Source: Anaeromassilibacillus sp. An200 (GTDB lineage: Bacteria > Bacillota > Clostridia > Oscillospirales > Acutalibacteraceae). Taken from it: a stretch of 64,000 nucleotides of DNA. Each line of letters begins with the position of its first letter. The first letter of the stretch is position 1. Made by a program: the position numbers and the translations under genes. Where the stretch lies: positions 29,017-93,016 of the forward strand of contig NZ_NFJU01000011.1 of assembly GCF_002160025.1 (NCBI RefSeq). The letters are read 5' to 3'. The notes under the pieces are model-generated. The model worked only from the letters and a program-made list of their open reading frames with translations, did no database searches and was not told the origin of the DNA. Below, piece by piece: positions 9,738 through 16,625 of this stretch.

Positions 9738-9866
9738 AATAGTTGTTTCCTCCTCCCGGCTTGCAGAACAAACAGATGCTTTGGGCAAGCCTACTGAACA
9801 GCATATCGGAACTGTGCACAGCGAAGCAAGACAAAAGCTGTAAAAAAATCGTAAAATCCCCTGACA

Positions 9867-10859
9867 TTATTCCGGGCGCAGTTCTCGCCGCGCCAGACGG
9901 ATGCGGATCACGGTTCCGCTGTCCGGCGAGGAATTCGCTGTGATGGTATGCCCAAGGGCCGCACAGATCCGGCGGCACAGATACAACCCCAGCCCGCTGG
10001 CCTTCTTATCGGCGCGCCCGTTCACTCCCGTGTAGCCCTTTTCAAAAATGCGGGGCAGGTCGTCCGCCGCAATGCCGATCCCGGTATCCTGGATGCACAG
10101 CGTCAGCGGCTCCTCAAGAAAAACAGTAATCGTGCCGCCCGGCATCGTATATTTAAGCGCGTTGGTCAGCACCTGCTCCACCACAAACAGAAGCCATTTT
10201 TCATCCGTCAGCACCTGTGCGTGCAGCGGCTCATAGCAAAGACGGATCCGGCGGCGGATAAACTGTCCGGAGAGACGCTTCACCGCCTGCCGCACAATGG
10301 TGTCCAGCTCCTGCTCGCGGAACACATAGTCCGTCGACTCCGAATCCAGCCGGAGATAGCACAGCACCATCTCAACGTACTGTTCAATGCGCAGCAGGTC
10401 CTCGGAGACCGCACGGGACAGCTCGCTGTCCTCCTCCTGAAGCGTCAGGCGCATGGAGGCAATCGGCGTCTTAATCTGGTGCGCCCACACCGTATAGTAG
10501 TCGATCATATCGGCATACCGGAGCTCCATCGCGCTTTTCAGGCGGCGTTCCTCCTCCCGCAGCGCCCCGATAATCTGCTGGTAATCCTCATCGTCCTGTG
10601 TGCGCGGTTCCGGAAAACGTTCCATAAGAGCGGCGGGAAGGGCTGCCAGTTCCGTCAGAAGCCGGTGCTTGCGCCTCGCGCGGAGAAATCCGGGAACCAG
10701 CGCCAGCAAACCTACCACCGCGCAGATCAGCGTGGGATACAGCGCCGCCCCCACCGGAAGCCGGTAGAGCAGGAAAGCGCCGACAAAGATAACCGCAAAA
10801 AACAGGAACAGCACAATTTCCCTGCGCCTGCGGTAGAGATAGGAGCACACGATCCTCAT
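9867..10859 (-). CDS. Sensor histidine kinase, BceS-like intramembrane-sensing type
   Basis: 330 aa. Two close N-terminal membrane segments ('EIVLFLFFAVIFVGAFLLY' and 'YPTLICAVVGLLALVPGFL') have almost no outside loop, as in kinases that sense through a partner transporter. The dimerisation/phospho-acceptor motif 'YYTVWAHQIKTPIASMRLTLQ' is the BceS/YxdK form. The ATP-binding domain has 'FVVEQVLTNALKYT' (N box), 'LCIQDTGIGIAADDLPRIFEKGYTG' (G1/F) and 'ASGLGLYLCRRIC' (G2). Partner regulator is the gene just upstream. No BceAB-type ABC transporter is in the window, although such kinases normally depend on one, so the transporter must be elsewhere or absent. Confidence 0.87.
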   Translation of the reverse strand: MRIVCSYLYRRRREIVLFLFFAVIFVGAFLLYRLPVGAALYPTLICAVVGLLALVPGFLRARRKHRLLTELAALPAALMERFPEPRTQDDEDYQQIIGALREEERRLKSAMELRYADMIDYYTVWAHQIKTPIASMRLTLQEEDSELSRAVSEDLLRIEQYVEMVLCYLRLDSESTDYVFREQELDTIVRQAVKRLSGQFIRRRIRLCYEPLHAQVLTDEKWLLFVVEQVLTNALKYTMPGGTITVFLEEPLTLCIQDTGIGIAADDLPRIFEKGYTGVNGRADKKASGLGLYLCRRICAALGHTITANSSPDSGTVIRIRLARRELRPE

Positions 10860-10871
10860 GAAAGCCTCCGT

Positions 10872-11573
10872 TTACGAAATGAGATACCCCACACCGAATT
10901 TGGTAGAGATAAAATCGGAAAGCCCCGCGGTGTCAAGCTTTTTACGCAGCCGGTTGACATTGACCGTCAGCGTATTGTCATCCACAAAGCTGTCCGTCTC
11001 CCACAGGCGTTCCATCAGCCGCTCCCGGCTGACCACCTTTCCCCGGTTCTCCATCAGCGTCAGAAGCACACGGTACTCATTTTTTGTCAGAGTGACCGCC
11101 TGCCCGTCAAACGTCAGCGTCTGGCTGCCCGTATCGAGCACCGCGCCGCGGCATTCAAGCACCGGGGCCGTTTGGGAAAAGTCATAGGCCCGGCGCAGAA
11201 GAGCCTGAAGCTTTGCCATGAGGACGTTTGCATCAAAGGGCTTGGCGATAAAATCATCCGCGCCGAGATTCATAGCCATGACAATATTCATATTGTCGGA
11301 AGCGGAGGAGAGAAACAGGATCGGCACGCGGGAGGTCCGGCGGATCTCCGTACACCAATGATAGCCATTGAAAAAAGGGAGCGAAATATCCATCACAACG
11401 AGATGCGGGGCATACGCCTGAAATTCCTCCAGCACCGCACGAAAATCCTGCACGCAGCGCGCTTCCAGCTCCCACAGCGCCGCCTGCCGGACGATAGCCC
11501 CCGCAATCCCGGGATCGTCCTCCACAATCAGAATCCGATACGTTGTCTCTCCCCCTTTCCCGTTTCTTTTCAT
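10872..11573 (-). CDS. OmpR/BceR-family response regulator
   Basis: Receiver domain with acidic pair 'ILIVEDDPGIAG', phospho-acceptor Asp in 'LVVMDISLPFFNGY', Thr/Ser switch in 'ILFLSSASDN' and Lys in 'DDFIAKPFDANVL'. A winged-helix DNA-binding domain follows, ending '...DNTLTVNVNRLRKKLDTAGLSDFISTKFGVGYLIS'. Pairs with the histidine kinase 12 nt downstream. The start is uncertain. ATG 11573 overlaps the preceding stop (TGATG), but GGGGGAG lies 5 nt before ACG at 11543, exactly where relatives begin with 'M-YRILIVEDD'. I annotate the ATG and flag the alternative. Confidence 0.88.
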   Translation of the reverse strand: MKRNGKGGETTYRILIVEDDPGIAGAIVRQAALWELEARCVQDFRAVLEEFQAYAPHLVVMDISLPFFNGYHWCTEIRRTSRVPILFLSSASDNMNIVMAMNLGADDFIAKPFDANVLMAKLQALLRRAYDFSQTAPVLECRGAVLDTGSQTLTFDGQAVTLTKNEYRVLLTLMENRGKVVSRERLMERLWETDSFVDDNTLTVNVNRLRKKLDTAGLSDFISTKFGVGYLIS

Positions 11574-12214
11574 CAGTTCAGCATGATATCCAGATACGCC
11601 TTGACCAGCGCAACGCACTTTTCCCAGCCGGTGCTGTTGTTCCAGCCGAACTGGCTGCTGTTCAGACACAGATCGTAGTTGTCGGCGTCCTTCCAGTTGC
11701 GTCCGGTAAAATACTGATAATAGTCTGCCCGGTGCTTATCCGTTTTCCGGATCAGCTTTTTGACCTCATCCTCGCTCAGGGCAGGATGCACCTCCTGTGC
11801 GCGCGCCACACAATAGTCAAACGGCGCATGGACATAAATGCGCAGAACATTTTCCACATCCTTGAGAATATAGTCCGCGCAGCGTCCGACAATCACGCAC
11901 GATTCCTTTTCCGCAAGCTCCTGAATCACGCGCGCCTGAAAATTAAACAGGTTAATGTTGGAAACATAATCGTCGCTGTCCGGCGGGATCAGATCCCCTT
12001 TGTACGCACCCCGGGCGGTGCGGAACAGAAGGGTGCTTTTCAGCTTTTCATCCGCATTGGCAAACAGGCTTTCGTTGATGCCGCTTTTTTCGGAGGCCAG
12101 ACGGAGGATTTCACGGCTGTAAAAGGAAATCCCCAGCTCCTTGGCCAACAGCTTTCCGATGCTTTTGCCGCCGCTTCCGTATTCACGCGCGATCGTGATC
12201 ACAAATTTTTTCAA
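11573..12214 (-). CDS. Cytidylate kinase-like family protein (P-loop NTPase)
   Basis: About 213 aa. It begins 'KKFVITIAREYGSGGKSIGKLLAKELGISFYSREIL', the P-loop and following segment typical of the cytidylate-kinase-like family (AAA_26) common in Clostridia, then 'VIVGRCADYILKDVENVLRIYVHAP' and 'DKHRADYYQYFTGRNWKDADNYDLCLNSS'. It lacks the full CMP-kinase layout, so a nucleoside-monophosphate kinase role is only a guess. I start it at TTG 12214 (GCAGGGTG upstream), which gives the family-typical M-KKFVITI; a GTG at 12223 is possible. Its TGA overlaps the next ATG (TGATG), tying it to the two-component system. Confidence 0.78.
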   Translation of the reverse strand: MKKFVITIAREYGSGGKSIGKLLAKELGISFYSREILRLASEKSGINESLFANADEKLKSTLLFRTARGAYKGDLIPPDSDDYVSNINLFNFQARVIQELAEKESCVIVGRCADYILKDVENVLRIYVHAPFDYCVARAQEVHPALSEDEVKKLIRKTDKHRADYYQYFTGRNWKDADNYDLCLNSSQFGWNNSTGWEKCVALVKAYLDIMLN

Positions 12215-12347
12215 TGCAAACACCCTGCCTTTCCTCTTCCCGTCTCCGCACAAATGCCGGACGGTGCTTCTTCTTTTCAGTATAGGCGGTAAGCGGTCGA
12301 AGATCAATCAGATTTTATGAAAATCGAAAGCCTTTCTTGTATTTTGC

Positions 12348-12424
12348 CCTTTTCTATGGTAGTCTTACCATGTAGAAGCCGTGCATGAACTGGCTTGTCC
12401 CGTTTGAGGACAGGCCTTTTTTGT
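12348..12424 (+). promoter_or_regulatory. suhB leader with terminator-like hairpin (possible attenuator)
   Basis: An inverted repeat ATGGTA-GTCT-TACCAT (12356-12371) is followed by a 9-bp hairpin GGCTTGTCC / GGACAGGCC (12392-12400 with 12408-12416) and TTTTTT (12417-12422). Only 5 nt further lies the suhB ribosome site. The hairpin is a good intrinsic terminator on the plus strand. With no plus-strand gene before it, it can only act on a short leader transcript. Promoter elements here are weak (best TTGTAT-17-TAGTCT), so the control is inferred. Confidence 0.5.
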
Positions 12425-12442
12425 GAAAGGAGTCCTGTCAAG

Positions 12443-13237
12443 ATGAATGTTTCCCAGCTATTGGATCAAGTATGTGACATTGTGCGTGAGGATGGTGAAC
12501 GAATCCTCGCGATGCGGCAGCCGCAGGTTTTCACCAAGGAAGGCCACGCGAATTTTGTGACCAGCGCCGACCTCGCATCTCAGGCCTTTTTGATGGAGCA
12601 GCTGTCCCCCCTCCTTCCGGAAGCCCATTTTTTTGCCGAGGAGCAGGAGGAAAATGTGCTGGCTCCCGGTTACAACTGGCTGATCGATCCGATCGATGGG
12701 ACCACCAATTTTATGCGCGGCCTGCGGCACTCCTGCATTTCCGTTGCCCTTACGGATCACGGACAATGCATTCTGGGTGTGGTGTATAATTTTTATTCCG
12801 ACGAACTGTTCTCCGCTGTGCGCGGACAAGGGGCTTTTCTCAACGGTGCTGCCCTGCACACCGCCAACGTGCCTGTGGAGGAATCCGTGATTTTCTTCGG
12901 TACCTCCCCCTACTACCGCGCCGTTGCGGAAGGTTCGCTCTCTGTCCTGCGCACGCTTTACCGCTCCTGCGGCGATCTGCGGCGCAGCGGCTCGGCCGCG
13001 CTCGATCTGTGCAGCGTGGCGGCAGGACGCGCGGACGCTTTCTTTGAGGCCAAGCTCTCTCCGTGGGATTACGCGGCGGCGGCCCTCATCGTGGAGGAGG
13101 CGGGAGGAGTCGTTTCCTCGGTCGCGCCGTATTCTCTGGACTTTCAGCATAAAACGCCTGTTCTAGCGGGAGCCGGCGCGGCGTATGAGCTTGTGCTGCA
13201 GGCAGCAAAGGAAGCGGTTCAGAAGGGGCAGATATGA
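12443..13237 (+). CDS. suhB: Inositol monophosphatase family protein
   Basis: 264 aa. Mg-dependent phosphatase fold with the two family signatures 'NWLIDPIDGTTNFMRGLRHSCISVAL' (metal-binding Asp pair) and 'SPWDYAAAALIVEEAGGVV', plus the early metal ligand in 'HFFAEEQEE'. Substrates of bacterial members include inositol-1-phosphate and related sugar phosphates; the substrate here is not known. Start at 12443 (MNVSQLLDQV) with AAAGGAG 10 nt upstream; an earlier in-frame ATG lies in the leader hairpin. It overlaps the Nudix gene by 4 nt (ATGA). Confidence 0.9.
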   Translation: MNVSQLLDQVCDIVREDGERILAMRQPQVFTKEGHANFVTSADLASQAFLMEQLSPLLPEAHFFAEEQEENVLAPGYNWLIDPIDGTTNFMRGLRHSCISVALTDHGQCILGVVYNFYSDELFSAVRGQGAFLNGAALHTANVPVEESVIFFGTSPYYRAVAEGSLSVLRTLYRSCGDLRRSGSAALDLCSVAAGRADAFFEAKLSPWDYAAAALIVEEAGGVVSSVAPYSLDFQHKTPVLAGAGAAYELVLQAAKEAVQKGQI

Positions 13238-13740
13238 AAAACTCAACCCTCTGTTACCTGGAGCGCGGAGGCTGCCTGCTGATGCTGCACCGCACGAAAA
13301 AGGAGACAGACGAAAACAAGGGCAAATGGATCGGTGTCGGCGGCAAGCTGGAGGAAGGAGAAAGCCCGGAGGAGGGCGCGGCCCGCGAGGTTTTGGAGGA
13401 AACAGGCTATACGCTCCTCTCCTCCCGTTATCGTGGAATTGTCACTTTTGTCTCGGATGAATGGGGCACAGAATATATGCATCTGTTCACCTCCGATCAC
13501 TTCTGCGGAAAAGAAATCGTGTGCGAAGAAGGGGATCTGGCATGGATTCCAAAGGAGGAGCTGTTCTCTCTTCCCATGTGGGAGGGCGATCGCATCTTCC
13601 TGCGTCTTCTGGATCAGGATATTCCCTTTTTCTCGCTGAAGCTGACCTATCGCGGAGACACACTTGTGAAAACTTCTCTCAACGGGAAGGCGCTTCCTCT
13701 TCCGGCGGACGTACTAGGAAAACAAAAGAATCCGATATAA
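13234..13740 (+). CDS. Nudix hydrolase, MutT-like (8-oxo-dGTP diphosphatase type)
   Basis: 168 aa. The complete Nudix box runs through 'GGKLEEGESPEEGAAREVLEETGY', with all required Gly, Glu and Arg positions (GX5EX7REUXEEXGU). The start 'MKNSTLCYLERGGCLLMLHRTKK' and the phrase 'WIGVGGKLEEGE' resemble the Gram-positive 8-oxo-dGTP diphosphatases that clean oxidised nucleotides. Substrate choice is inferred. Coupled to suhB by a 4-nt overlap. Confidence 0.88.
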   Translation: MKNSTLCYLERGGCLLMLHRTKKETDENKGKWIGVGGKLEEGESPEEGAAREVLEETGYTLLSSRYRGIVTFVSDEWGTEYMHLFTSDHFCGKEIVCEEGDLAWIPKEELFSLPMWEGDRIFLRLLDQDIPFFSLKLTYRGDTLVKTSLNGKALPLPADVLGKQKNPI

Positions 13741-13758
13741 AGGCAGGATGACAGGATC

Positions 13759-14538
13759 GTGGAAAAACAAGACAAACGGGAGGCTCTTGATGTGGCTTCC
13801 CTCGCCGGGGATATCCTCCTCGCAAGCGGCGCTGAAATTTTCCGCGTGGAAGAAACAATTTTTCGAATTGCAAAGGCATACGGAGTGGAATCCAGCGACG
13901 CCTTTGTGCTCAGCAGCGGTATCTTTTTGACAGCCGGAAGCGAAACGGAAAAGGACTTTGCCAGCGTCCGGCATATCCCGCTGAGCGCCGCCCGTCTGGA
14001 TCGGGTGACGGCCGTCAACCAGCTTTCCCGGGAAATCGTAGAGGGGCAGCATACCCCGGCACAGGCTCGGGAGCGTCTGCTGGAAATTCAGAATATGCCG
14101 CCCAAGCCAAAGCTGCATCAGATTCTGGCCTCGGGAATCGGCAGCGGCTGTTTCTGCTTTCTGTTCGGCGGAGATCCTATCGACAGCCTGGTAGCGTTCG
14201 CGGCGGGGATCGTGCTGTATCTGTATCTGCTGCTTCTGGTGCGGGGAAGGCTGTCCAAGATTGCCTCGAACATCTCCGGCGGGGCGCTGGTGACGCTGTT
14301 TTCCATTGTGCTGTATCAATGTGGGATCGGACACCATCTGGGTGAAATGATCATCGGTTCCATCATCCCCCTTGTGCCCGGTGTGGCTTTCACCACAGCC
14401 ATCCGCGACATCGCGGACGAGGATTATATCGCCGGGGCGGTGCGCATGCTGGACGCGCTGCTTGTAACCTTCTGCATCGCCATGGGTGTGGGGCTGGTTA
14501 TGATGGCGTGGCATCATCTGGGAGGGCCTGTGCTGTGA
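13759..14538 (+). CDS. Threonine/serine exporter, ThrE-like large subunit
   Basis: 259 aa. N-terminal soluble part with 'LAGDILLASGAEIFRVEETIFRIAKAYG', the signature of the DUF1212/ThrE N-terminal domain, then about five membrane segments ('ILASGIGSGCFCFLFGG', 'LVAFAAGIVLYLYLLLLV', 'GALVTLFSIVLYQCGIG', 'IIGSIIPLVPGVAFTTAIRDI', 'LLVTFCIAMGVGLVMMAW'). The family exports threonine, serine or small acids. Start is GTG at 13759 with a weak AGGAT site. Its TGA overlaps the ATG of the small ThrE subunit, so the two are made together. Confidence 0.87.
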   Translation: MEKQDKREALDVASLAGDILLASGAEIFRVEETIFRIAKAYGVESSDAFVLSSGIFLTAGSETEKDFASVRHIPLSAARLDRVTAVNQLSREIVEGQHTPAQARERLLEIQNMPPKPKLHQILASGIGSGCFCFLFGGDPIDSLVAFAAGIVLYLYLLLLVRGRLSKIASNISGGALVTLFSIVLYQCGIGHHLGEMIIGSIIPLVPGVAFTTAIRDIADEDYIAGAVRMLDALLVTFCIAMGVGLVMMAWHHLGGPVL

Positions 14539-14987
14539 TGGAACGAATTGCGTGGGAATTTCTGGCAGCCTGTGTGGGAACCATGGCTTTTGCGCTGCTG
14601 TTTCATGTACCGAAGCGCTACTATCTGCTGTGCGGGCTGATAGGCGGCTGCGGCTGGGTTTTCTATGAGGTGCTGCTTCTTTGGTGCTCCTCCCCTATGG
14701 CGACTTTTTTTGCCAACGTCGCGGTGGTATTTCTCTCGCGTTTGTGCGCGGTGAAGCAGCGCTGTCCGGTGACCGTCTTTCTGATCTCGGGGATTTTCCC
14801 GCTGGTACCGGGCGCAGGGATCTACTGGACAGCCTATTATATCGTGATGAATGATTTGGAGCAGGCGGGACAACGCGGCTTTCTGACGCTGAAAGTGGCA
14901 GTTGCCATTGTGCTGAGCATTCTGCTCGTGTTTGAACTGCCGCAGGGACTGTTTCGCCGTCTTTGCGGAGAGACAAACAGAAAATAG
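14538..14987 (+). CDS. Threonine/serine exporter, ThrE-like small subunit (DUF3815)
   Basis: 149 aa, nearly all membrane: 'IAWEFLAACVGTMAFALLFH', 'YYLLCGLIGGCGWVFYEVLLLW', 'ATFFANVAVVFLSRLCAV', 'VTVFLISGIFPLVPGAGIYWTAYYI' and a last 'VAVAIVLSILLVFELP'. The 'PVTVFLISGIFPLVPGAGIY' segment mirrors 'SIIPLVPGVAF' of the large subunit, as expected for the two halves of a split ThrE transporter. Start at 14538 by TGATG overlap; an upstream in-frame ATG (14508) lies inside the partner gene and is rejected. Confidence 0.85.
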   Translation: MERIAWEFLAACVGTMAFALLFHVPKRYYLLCGLIGGCGWVFYEVLLLWCSSPMATFFANVAVVFLSRLCAVKQRCPVTVFLISGIFPLVPGAGIYWTAYYIVMNDLEQAGQRGFLTLKVAVAIVLSILLVFELPQGLFRRLCGETNRK

Positions 14988-14999
14988 GAGGAAAAAAGA

Positions 15000-15368
15000 A
15001 TGGGACACGCGGAATACCGGATTCCCGAGGGAGCTCGGGATGATGCCGTCTCCGTGCAGGCGCTCCGGGAAGCGGTGGCGCAGTTTAACGGGGACCGCGG
15101 CTGGACAGGCCTGAATGCTGCCAACCTGGCTATGAGCATCAGCATTGAAGCCTCTGAGCTGCTGGAAATCTTCCAGTGGTGCAGCCCGCAGGAAGCCGAC
15201 GAAAAAGCGCGCTTCACGGAACGGGAGCATTTCCGGGAGGAACTGGCGGATGTTTTGATCTACTGCATCAGTATGTCCAATTTCTATGACGTCGATCTGG
15301 CGGAGTGCATCCGCGAGAAAATGAGAAAAAATGCCATGAAATATCCGGTGGAGCACGGAACAGAATAA
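15000..15368 (+). CDS. MazG-like nucleotide pyrophosphohydrolase
   Basis: 122 aa, all-alpha NTP pyrophosphatase of the MazG/RS21-C6 type. Metal-binding acidic motifs are 'SISIEASELLEIFQW' and 'HFREELADVLIYCISMSNFYDVDL'. The C-terminal 'IREKMRKNAMKYPVE' is typical of the small house-cleaning pyrophosphatases that hydrolyse dCTP or non-canonical NTPs. TAGGAGG lies 8 nt before the ATG. Last gene of the suhB-Nudix-ThrE set. A strong inverted repeat follows. Confidence 0.88.
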   Translation: MGHAEYRIPEGARDDAVSVQALREAVAQFNGDRGWTGLNAANLAMSISIEASELLEIFQWCSPQEADEKARFTEREHFREELADVLIYCISMSNFYDVDLAECIREKMRKNAMKYPVEHGTE

Positions 15369-15387
15369 GAACAGGAACGTTTCCCCC

Positions 15388-15437
15388 AAAACGGGCGGTC
15401 CGGGAGTGGTAAGACAGTTCTCCCGGCCGCCCGTTTT
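15388..15437 (+). terminator. Hairpin terminator after the mazG-like gene
   Basis: Two-part stem: AAAACGGGCGG (15388-15398) with CCGCCCGTTTT (15427-15437), and CCGGGAG (15400-15406) with CTCCCGG (15420-15426). The stem ends in TTTT on either strand, so it can work in both directions. Confidence 0.75.
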
Positions 15438-15486
15438 GCATTCTCCTTTGCCCGCATGAAAATTTCAGATTTTTTTCGCAAACCCA

Positions 15487-15515
15487 TTGATTTTTCCTTC
15501 CAAGCGTGATAGACT
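15487..15515 (+). promoter_or_regulatory. Promoter of the malR-malQ-glgP operon
   Basis: TTGATT (15487-15492), 17-bp spacer, TAGACT (15510-15515). The start would be near 15522. This matters for the next gene: its only canonical upstream start codon (TTG 15487) is the -35 box itself and so is not transcribed. Confidence 0.7.
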
Positions 15516-15526
15516 GAAACCACATT

Positions 15527-15542
15527 CCGGAAACGTTACCGG
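15527..15542 (+). promoter_or_regulatory. LacI-type operator, probable autoregulation site
   Basis: The near-palindrome CCGGAAACGTTACCGG has a central CG, as LacI-family operators do, and lies just after the predicted transcription start. A related half-rich stretch (GGAACCGTTTTC) follows at once. Binding by the adjacent regulator is inferred. Confidence 0.55.
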
Positions 15543-15579
15543 AACCGTTTTCAATTTCTTTCCGAAGGGAGGGCTTTCC

Positions 15580-16587
15580 ATCACCATCAAAGACATTGCA
15601 CGTGAAGCGGGCTGTTCCGTGAGCACGGTTTCCCGTGTCCTGAGCGGCCATCCGGACGTCAGTCCCGCCACACGGGAGCGTGTGCAGGAGCTGATCCGCC
15701 TGCACCGCTTCTCCCCCAACAACAACGCCCAGCGGCTCAAGCAGCAGGAATCCCGCACCGTCGGAATTGTGGTCAAGGGAACCAGCAACGCCCTGTTTGC
15801 AAGCCTGATCGAGGAGCTTCAGACGCGCATTGAGCAAGCCTCCCTCACAGCGGCGCTTGTGTATCTGGACGAGGAGGGAGACGAGCTCCAGGCCGCCCTG
15901 CAATTCTGCCGGGAGGCGCATCCCTGCGGCCTGTTCTTTCTTGGATCCAACCGGGAAGCATTTTTGCAGCGTTTTTCTGAAATCTCCGTCCCCGCTCTCC
16001 TTCTGACCACCTCTGCCGAGGGCCTTCCCTTCCCCAACCTCTCGAGCGTCTGCGTGGACGACGCGGCGGCGGCTGGGGCCATGATGGAGTATCTTCTGCG
16101 GCACGGACACCGGCGCATTGCTGTGATAGGCGGCAGCCTTTCCCAGTCTGACGCCAGCCGGGAACGCTTTGCCGGATGCCGCCAAGCGATGGAACGCCAT
16201 GGCCTTTCCTTTGAAGAGCAAGGACGGTATGAAACCGCCCGCTTCTCCCTGGAAAGCTCCCACCGCGCCATGGAAAGACTGCTGGATCAGTTTCCGGGCA
16301 TGACGGCGGTGTTCTGTATGAGCGATCTGATGGCGATCGGCGCGCTGCGCGCTGTGTTTGATCGCGGCCTGCGCTCACCGAACGATATTTCCGTCGTGGG
16401 CTTCGACGGCATTGCGCTTTCTCAATTCTGCGTGCCGCGGCTGACAACCGTGCGCCAAAACACGGAGCAGCTTGCCGCACGCGGTATGGCGCTTCTGCTG
16501 GAAGCCATCAACGGACGGCCAAACGCTGCCCATGAGACCATCCCGTTTTCGATTTTGCAGGGTGAAAGCGTCCAATCCTTACAATAA
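15580..16587 (+). CDS. LacI-family regulator of the maltodextrin genes; apparent ATC start
   Basis: About 335 aa. Helix-turn-helix 'TIKDIAREAGCSVSTVSRVLSGHPDVS' and hinge 'NNNAQRLKQQESRTVGIV', then the sugar-binding core ('CMSDLMAIGALRAVFDRGLRSPNDISVVGFDG') and the usual end 'LTTVRQNTEQLAARGMALLLEAI'. It precedes malQ by 38 nt, so it likely controls maltodextrin/glycogen use. The start is odd. AAGGGAGGG sits 6 nt before ATC-ACC-ATC-AAA, exactly where relatives begin M-x-I-K-D-I-A. No ATG or GTG exists between the promoter and the helix-turn-helix; a CTG at 15523 sits right at the predicted transcript start. ATC is the best candidate. Confidence 0.85.
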   Translation: MTIKDIAREAGCSVSTVSRVLSGHPDVSPATRERVQELIRLHRFSPNNNAQRLKQQESRTVGIVVKGTSNALFASLIEELQTRIEQASLTAALVYLDEEGDELQAALQFCREAHPCGLFFLGSNREAFLQRFSEISVPALLLTTSAEGLPFPNLSSVCVDDAAAAGAMMEYLLRHGHRRIAVIGGSLSQSDASRERFAGCRQAMERHGLSFEEQGRYETARFSLESSHRAMERLLDQFPGMTAVFCMSDLMAIGALRAVFDRGLRSPNDISVVGFDGIALSQFCVPRLTTVRQNTEQLAARGMALLLEAINGRPNAAHETIPFSILQGESVQSLQ

Positions 16588-16625
16588 AATCCGAAAGCAA
16601 TCAAAGGACAAAAGGAGAAACAGCC

